A DNA stretch of 64,000 nucleotides from Procambarus clarkii (lineage: Eukaryota > Arthropoda > Malacostraca > Decapoda > Cambaridae). Positions 60,005 to 64,000 of this stretch are shown here, piece by piece. Numbering within the stretch: the stretch's first letter is position 1; the number at the start of each line of letters is the position of its first letter. Below the pieces are notes generated by a model that worked only from the letters and a program-made list of their open reading frames with translations, had not been told where the DNA came from and searched no databases. The stretch is taken from positions 11,358,895 through 11,422,894 of the forward strand of contig NC_091209.1 in the NCBI RefSeq assembly GCF_040958095.1. Reading direction: 5' to 3'. The translations under genes and the position numbers were made by a program.

Positions 60005-61046
60005 CAGTGACACCTCGACTTACGATTGCCCCAACTTACGATAATTTTGAGTTACGATATAAATTTAATCGAAAAATGCAGCTCTACTTACGATAGTGTC
60101 GACGACTAACGATATTCGTTGATATACATTTGGGTTGACCGAGTGCATGGTTCTCGGTCGCGCAGGCTGACCTGAATCAGTTTACTAGAGCCATCTGCTT
60201 AGTGACGATTACGCTTATAAGAAATTTCCATTTTTGTGGTGATTTTTTTTGCTTTTGGAACATAAAACTGATTATTATATATCACACCATGGGTCCTAAG
60301 AAAGTCAGTGGTAAGGTTCAACATATGAAAACACATGTAAGAATGACCATAGAGAAAAAACAAGAGATCATTTGTAAACATGAAAATGTACTCGTGTTGT
60401 TGAACTAGCTAGGCAGTACAACCAATCTTCAGGGGAGGAGGAGGAGGAGGTGGCAGTAGAGGACGTCCCTTCCTTGTTAATTAAAAAAATGTGTGCAGTA
60501 TGGGAAGGACTGCAAAGTTTTGCTGAAAAGAATCGCCCAGATAAAGCCGTAGCAGGCCGTTGCATTGATCTTTTTAATGACAATGTGATGCCTCACTACA
60601 GAGAAGTGTTGCAAAGAAGGGGAGAAACAATCTTCAAGAAAAAAATGAGAAAATCATGCAGTGAGCCAGAAGCAGGTCCTAGTGGTATGTAGGCAAAACA
60701 TGCCAGAGTGTGTACCCCAGAGAAGTGCTCACTGCCTGATGTCATAATAGAAGGGGACTCCCCTTCCAAACAGTAACACCTCTCTTTCTACCCCCTCATC
60801 ACTATCTTCCATATGCCATCAAGAGTCCTCAATAAAGGTAAGATAAACATATGTACTGTATTGTAGTTAGAGAAAAAAAATTGTATTCAGTATAGAATGT
60901 TTACTTAAGTTAATATTTTTGAGGGTGTGAAACGGATTAATTCAATTCCATTTATTTCTTATGGGAAAAATCGTTTCGACTTATGATATTTTGACTTAAG
61001 ATACGTCTCTGGGAACGGATTACCATCGTAAATCGAGGCCCCACTG
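60005..61046 (+). mobile_element. Internally deleted pogo/Tigger-like DNA transposon
   Basis: Begins CAGTGACACCTCGACTTACG and ends with a matching inverted terminus at 61046, flanked by TA (60003-60004, 61047-61048). The transposase start at 60289 reads MGPKKVSGKVQ, VRMTIEKKQEIICKHEN, then stop at 60408. C-terminal residues PDKAVAGRCIDLFNDNVMPH lie at about 60540-60600. Same deletion class as 57592-58522, opposite orientation. It ends 420 bp before the transporter 5'UTR exon. Confidence 0.82.
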
Positions 61047-61049
61047 TAT

Positions 61050-61468
61050 ACAGACAAAGGTCTTTCCCTTACCTTCCTCCCAAATATAGGCTAAGTGAAA
61101 TTGCAGATCCTTATTAGCCAGACTGCACAATATGTTGGGCAGCAACTTGCATGTGCAACATCCTGGATGGTTGGGGGATGTGGGGGTTAGGAAATGTATC
61201 CTATGTTAGCCTCATATGATTTTGATGACAAGGACAATGATATATAATGGGGGGTAGAATAACTACTTTTTAACTAGTTTCTTGACTGTTAGACATTAAC
61301 CAGTAGGCTTAGTTGTATATTAGCCAGCAGGGCTGTTGGTTTTTGGAACCATTATTATATATATGATAGATGTATAGGTAAACCCATTTGTAGTAGGACA
61401 ATTAAGGCCTGACAGGGAGTAAGTAGTACATGAAACATTGATGATCAATAACTATTTTTGTATTTCAG
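61050..61468 (+). other. Upstream flank or intron of the transporter gene
   Basis: Ends in a good acceptor, so its right part is intron. No promoter elements can be assigned. Confidence 0.5.
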
Positions 61469-61522
61469 GTGATTTGTGTAATGAAGCTCGTCTAGTTATA
61501 CACAAATACTGAACATTCCAAA
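61469..61522 (+). other. 5'UTR of the SLC7A-type transporter, with a short uORF
   Basis: A typical acceptor, TATTTCAG at 61461-61468, precedes 54 untranslated bases, so at least one non-coding exon lies upstream and was not located. A five-codon upstream ORF, ATG AAG CTC GTC TAG, occupies 61481-61495. The main ATG at 61523 has AAA before it. Confidence 0.6.
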
Positions 61523-61742
61523 ATGTCAAGCTTTGTGGATCGTTTGACAAGGCGAAAATTTGTTACCTTTGAAGACACAGAACTACCTCGAGTTTTAAAT
61601 ACCGTTGATCTCACATTACTTGGCGTTGGATCAACTATTGGTGTTGGTATTTATGTGCTTGCAGGTAAAGTTGCAAGTGAAACTGCAGGACCAGCAGTTA
61701 CAATATCATTCCTCATTGCTGCCGTTGCCTCAGTGCTTGCTG
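61523..61742 (+). CDS. Cationic amino acid transporter (SLC7A/CAT family), first coding exon
   Basis: Encodes residues 1-73 and one base of Gly74; donor GTAAGT at 61743. CATs are multi-pass plasma-membrane or lysosomal carriers of arginine, lysine and ornithine in the APC superfamily. The conserved cytoplasmic lead (residues 1-25) is followed by TM1 with the APC substrate motif [15 protein letters not shown] at 34-48, then [20 protein letters not shown] of TM2. This closely follows the human CAT1 layout. The gene runs off the right edge. CAT-1/-2/-3 versus SLC7A4/14 or slimfast-type cannot be decided from 117 residues. Confidence 0.9.
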
Positions 61743-62368
61743 GTAAGTTACTGATCTTGGTACTTGCGTCTTATCTTAGTCGAAAGTAACCTGTATTTTG
61801 TTGATTTTGACTAGTGAAACAAACATGGAAATATTTTAATTTATTGCTTATATGGTGTATGGCATTGTGAAAAGCTAGTAATTTGAAGAATATAAAGTAT
61901 GCTTTCAAGTTAGATTACATTGTTGTAAAACTTCAAAATTATATGATCTTTGGTACATTATTAGATTTGCATTTAATTCTTTAATATTTATAGGCATAAA
62001 TTTATAAGGTATTTGATCCACAACCATCCGAGTCACAACACTGCCTACATTCTTTACACCTCGTGTTGTCCATGGTTACCATAAGGCTGATTTGCTCAAA
62101 AGTCTCAGGCCCATACAATTTACATCTTGGTTTTGCATAGGGCATTCTACCAAAGTCAATTTTATCAGATTTTGAGAGCAAAGACAAAACTTTGACAGAG
62201 ACATCTGCAACCACTAGAGCACATTTAGACCAGCATAATAATCTTGTTCAATAATTGACACTTTTCTAGCTTCACCTTTTCTGATAAGACTATTGGGTAT
62301 GCACAAGCATTAATTTTACATAGAATCACATTTAAATACATTTGGTAATGTATGTATTTTTCCCCCAG

Positions 62369-62497
62369 GCCTGTGTTATGCAGAGTTTGGAGCTCGTGTG
62401 CCCAAAGCTGGCTCTGCGTATGTCTACACCTACGTGTGCATTGGAGAATTTGTTGCCTTTGTTATTGGATGGAATTTAATCTTGGAATATGTAATTG
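62369..62497 (+). CDS. Cationic amino acid transporter (SLC7A/CAT family), second coding exon
   Basis: Acceptor TTTTTCCCCCAG, donor GTAAGT at 62498; phase 1 in and phase 1 out. It completes Gly74 and encodes residues 75-116: [19 protein letters not shown] (cytoplasmic loop into TM3) and [10 protein letters not shown]. These are signature CAT residues. The next acceptor, ATATTTCAG, ends at 63999, so the third exon starts with G at 64000 and restores the expected Gly of EYVIG. Confidence 0.92.
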
Positions 62498-63039
62498 GTA
62501 AGTTGAAAATGTGTAATACCGGATTTGCAAATGGTGCTGTATGAATGACGTTGCATACTGTTTTGAGTTTCAGTTACTCCTCTCTTTGTCTTGCTAGTAT
62601 TGTGTGTGTCCTTGACTTGTAGTGCTAAGTACAGTACAGTAATTTGTTTATACAGTACTGTAACTTTTAAATGCTATGCAGTATATGTTTTCACCTACTG
62701 TAAATATTGTTTTGATATTGTATCCTGAAAATATATGAGTCTTTCCCCTTGGTTTAGTGGTATATGTTGATTGTTTTATGTGGAAAAGGCACTTTACTTA
62801 GGCATGTAGGTCTATTTTATATTTTTGTTGCAAATCTGTCAACTAAGCACTGTTCACTATGTGAAGGTTCCTAATTAAGACAAAATATTGAGGCCACATG
62901 AAGGGATCAAACCCTATTCTCATGAGGTATACATGCTACCGACTGGAACATTATGAAGCTCAAAAGTACTACCACACTTAATTTGAGTTTGGGAGGCACT
63001 ATTCAGTACTACAATCCAAGTTCTATGCAATACCTGCCC

Positions 63040-63735
63040 ACACTCGGATGTCGGTAGTGATGTTACCCCGTCTCTCGCCCCTGTCAATGTTACCCTCCCA
63101 CACTCAGGTGTCGGTAGTGATGTTATCCCGTCTCTCGCTGCTGTCAATGTTACCCTCCCACACTCGGATGTCGGTAGTGATGTTACCCCGTCTCTCGCCG
63201 CTGTCAATGTTACCCTCCCACACTCAGGTGTCGGTAGTGATGTTACCCCGTCTCTCGCTGCTGTCAATGTTACCCTCCCACACTCAGGTGTCGGTAGTGA
63301 TGTTACCCCGTCTCTCGCTGCTGTCAATGTTACCCTCCCACACTAGGGTGTCGGTAGTGATGTTACCCCGTCTCTCGCCGCTGTCAATGTTACCCTCCCA
63401 CACTCAGGTGTCGGTAGTGATGTTACCCCGTCTCTCGCTGCTGTCAATGTTACCCTCCCACACTAGGGTGTCGGTAGTGATGTTACCCCGTCTCTCGCCG
63501 CTGTCAATGTTACCCTCCCACACTCAGGTGTCGGTAGTGATGTTACCCCGTCTCTCGCCGCTGTCAATGTTACCCTCCCACACTCAGGTGTCGGTAGTGA
63601 TGTTATCCCGTCTCTCGCTGCTGTCAATGTTACCCTCCCACACTAGGGTGTCGGTAGTGATGTTGCCCTGTCTCTCGCTGCTGTCAATGTTACCCTCCCA
63701 CACTCGGGTGTTGGTAGTGACGTTGCCCCGTTTCA
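63040..63735. repeat. 60-bp minisatellite in transporter intron 2
   Basis: About 11.5 units containing CACACTC(A/G)GGTGTCGG and TCTCGC(C/T)GCTGTC. Because 60 is a multiple of three, each frame keeps one reading, giving a 241-codon plus ORF and a 135-codon minus ORF. Neither resembles a protein and both lie between two confident exons. Confidence 0.93.
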
Positions 63736-63999
63736 CACACTCATCACTACACAATGAAATCATAAGAAGTTGATGTACTGTACAGTATATGTGAGAAAAT
63801 ACTGAGTTCGTGTGAACAAATCAACATTTTGTGGGATCACTGTGGGATCACACCCACATTTCTGTACTTCAACAGTGTTTGTGTGGAGAAACCAGTGCAC
63901 AGATAATCTGGCTGTATCATATAAATTTTTTTTTAATAAGCCTTGAAATGTGATTTGCTTTATGGAGTAACTGACTAATTTTAATAATTAATATTTCAG

Positions 64000-64000
64000 G
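64000..64000 (+). CDS. First base of transporter exon 3 (cut by window edge)
   Basis: Acceptor ATATTTCAG at 63991-63999 follows an AT-rich tract. One exon base, G, remains and fits the phase 1 donor of exon 2. Confidence 0.65.

Noticed and set aside
63048-63773. 241-codon plus ORF
   Set aside because: 60-bp minisatellite inside a transporter intron; both strands are open only because the period is a multiple of three.

Overview
The window is eukaryotic nuclear DNA with spliced genes, long introns, abundant micro- and minisatellites, and many tRNA-derived SINEs and non-LTR retrotransposon 3' ends. Codon and domain content (a GIPC first exon, a leucine-rich-repeat membrane protein, a cationic amino acid transporter) and the repeat families suggest an arthropod, most likely a decapod crustacean such as a crayfish. 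That assignment rests on recognising repeat style and is not proven by the sequence.

Three protein-coding loci can be supported. (1) On the minus strand, 16775-17017 is the first coding exon of a GIPC-family PDZ adaptor; later exons were not found in the window. (2) On the minus strand, 25847-37208 holds a complete eight-exon gene for a 489-residue type I membrane protein: signal peptide, LRRNT, about a dozen LRRs, LRRCT, one membrane segment and a short tail. All seven intron phases agree, with GT and AG at each junction. (3) On the plus strand, 61469 to the right edge holds the start of an SLC7A/CAT-type cationic amino acid transporter: a 5'UTR/first coding exon, a second exon, and an acceptor whose exon begins at base 64000.

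The rest is repeats. Positions 1-14 kb: microsatellites, a poly(A) retroposon with target-site duplication, SINEs, a LINE 3' end, five minisatellites and a solo LTR. 14.8-19.1 kb: two very large minisatellites on either side of the GIPC exon. 19.1-25.8 kb: degenerate LINE and SINE debris and AT repeats. 25.8-37.2 kb: the LRR gene, with minisatellites in introns 1, 4 and 7. 37.2-57 kb: LINE/SINE mosaics, a hairpin-forming retroposon and long AC, AT and TCTG microsatellites. 57-61 kb: two internally deleted pogo/Tigger-like transposons. 61.5-64 kb: the transporter with an intronic 60-bp minisatellite. I estimate that tandem repeats fill roughly a sixth of the window. Nearly all long open reading frames over 100 codons are read-through of these repeats and are not genes.

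The most unusual signals are tandem repeats built out of splice-site sequence. Introns 1 and 4 of the LRR gene each begin with a minisatellite whose units copy the end of the preceding exon and its 5' splice site. A separate 1.57-kb array at 17.5-19.1 kb repeats, about 53 times, a pyrimidine-rich acceptor fused directly to a donor, the form of a recursive splice site. There is no bacterial-type system, CRISPR array or operon here.
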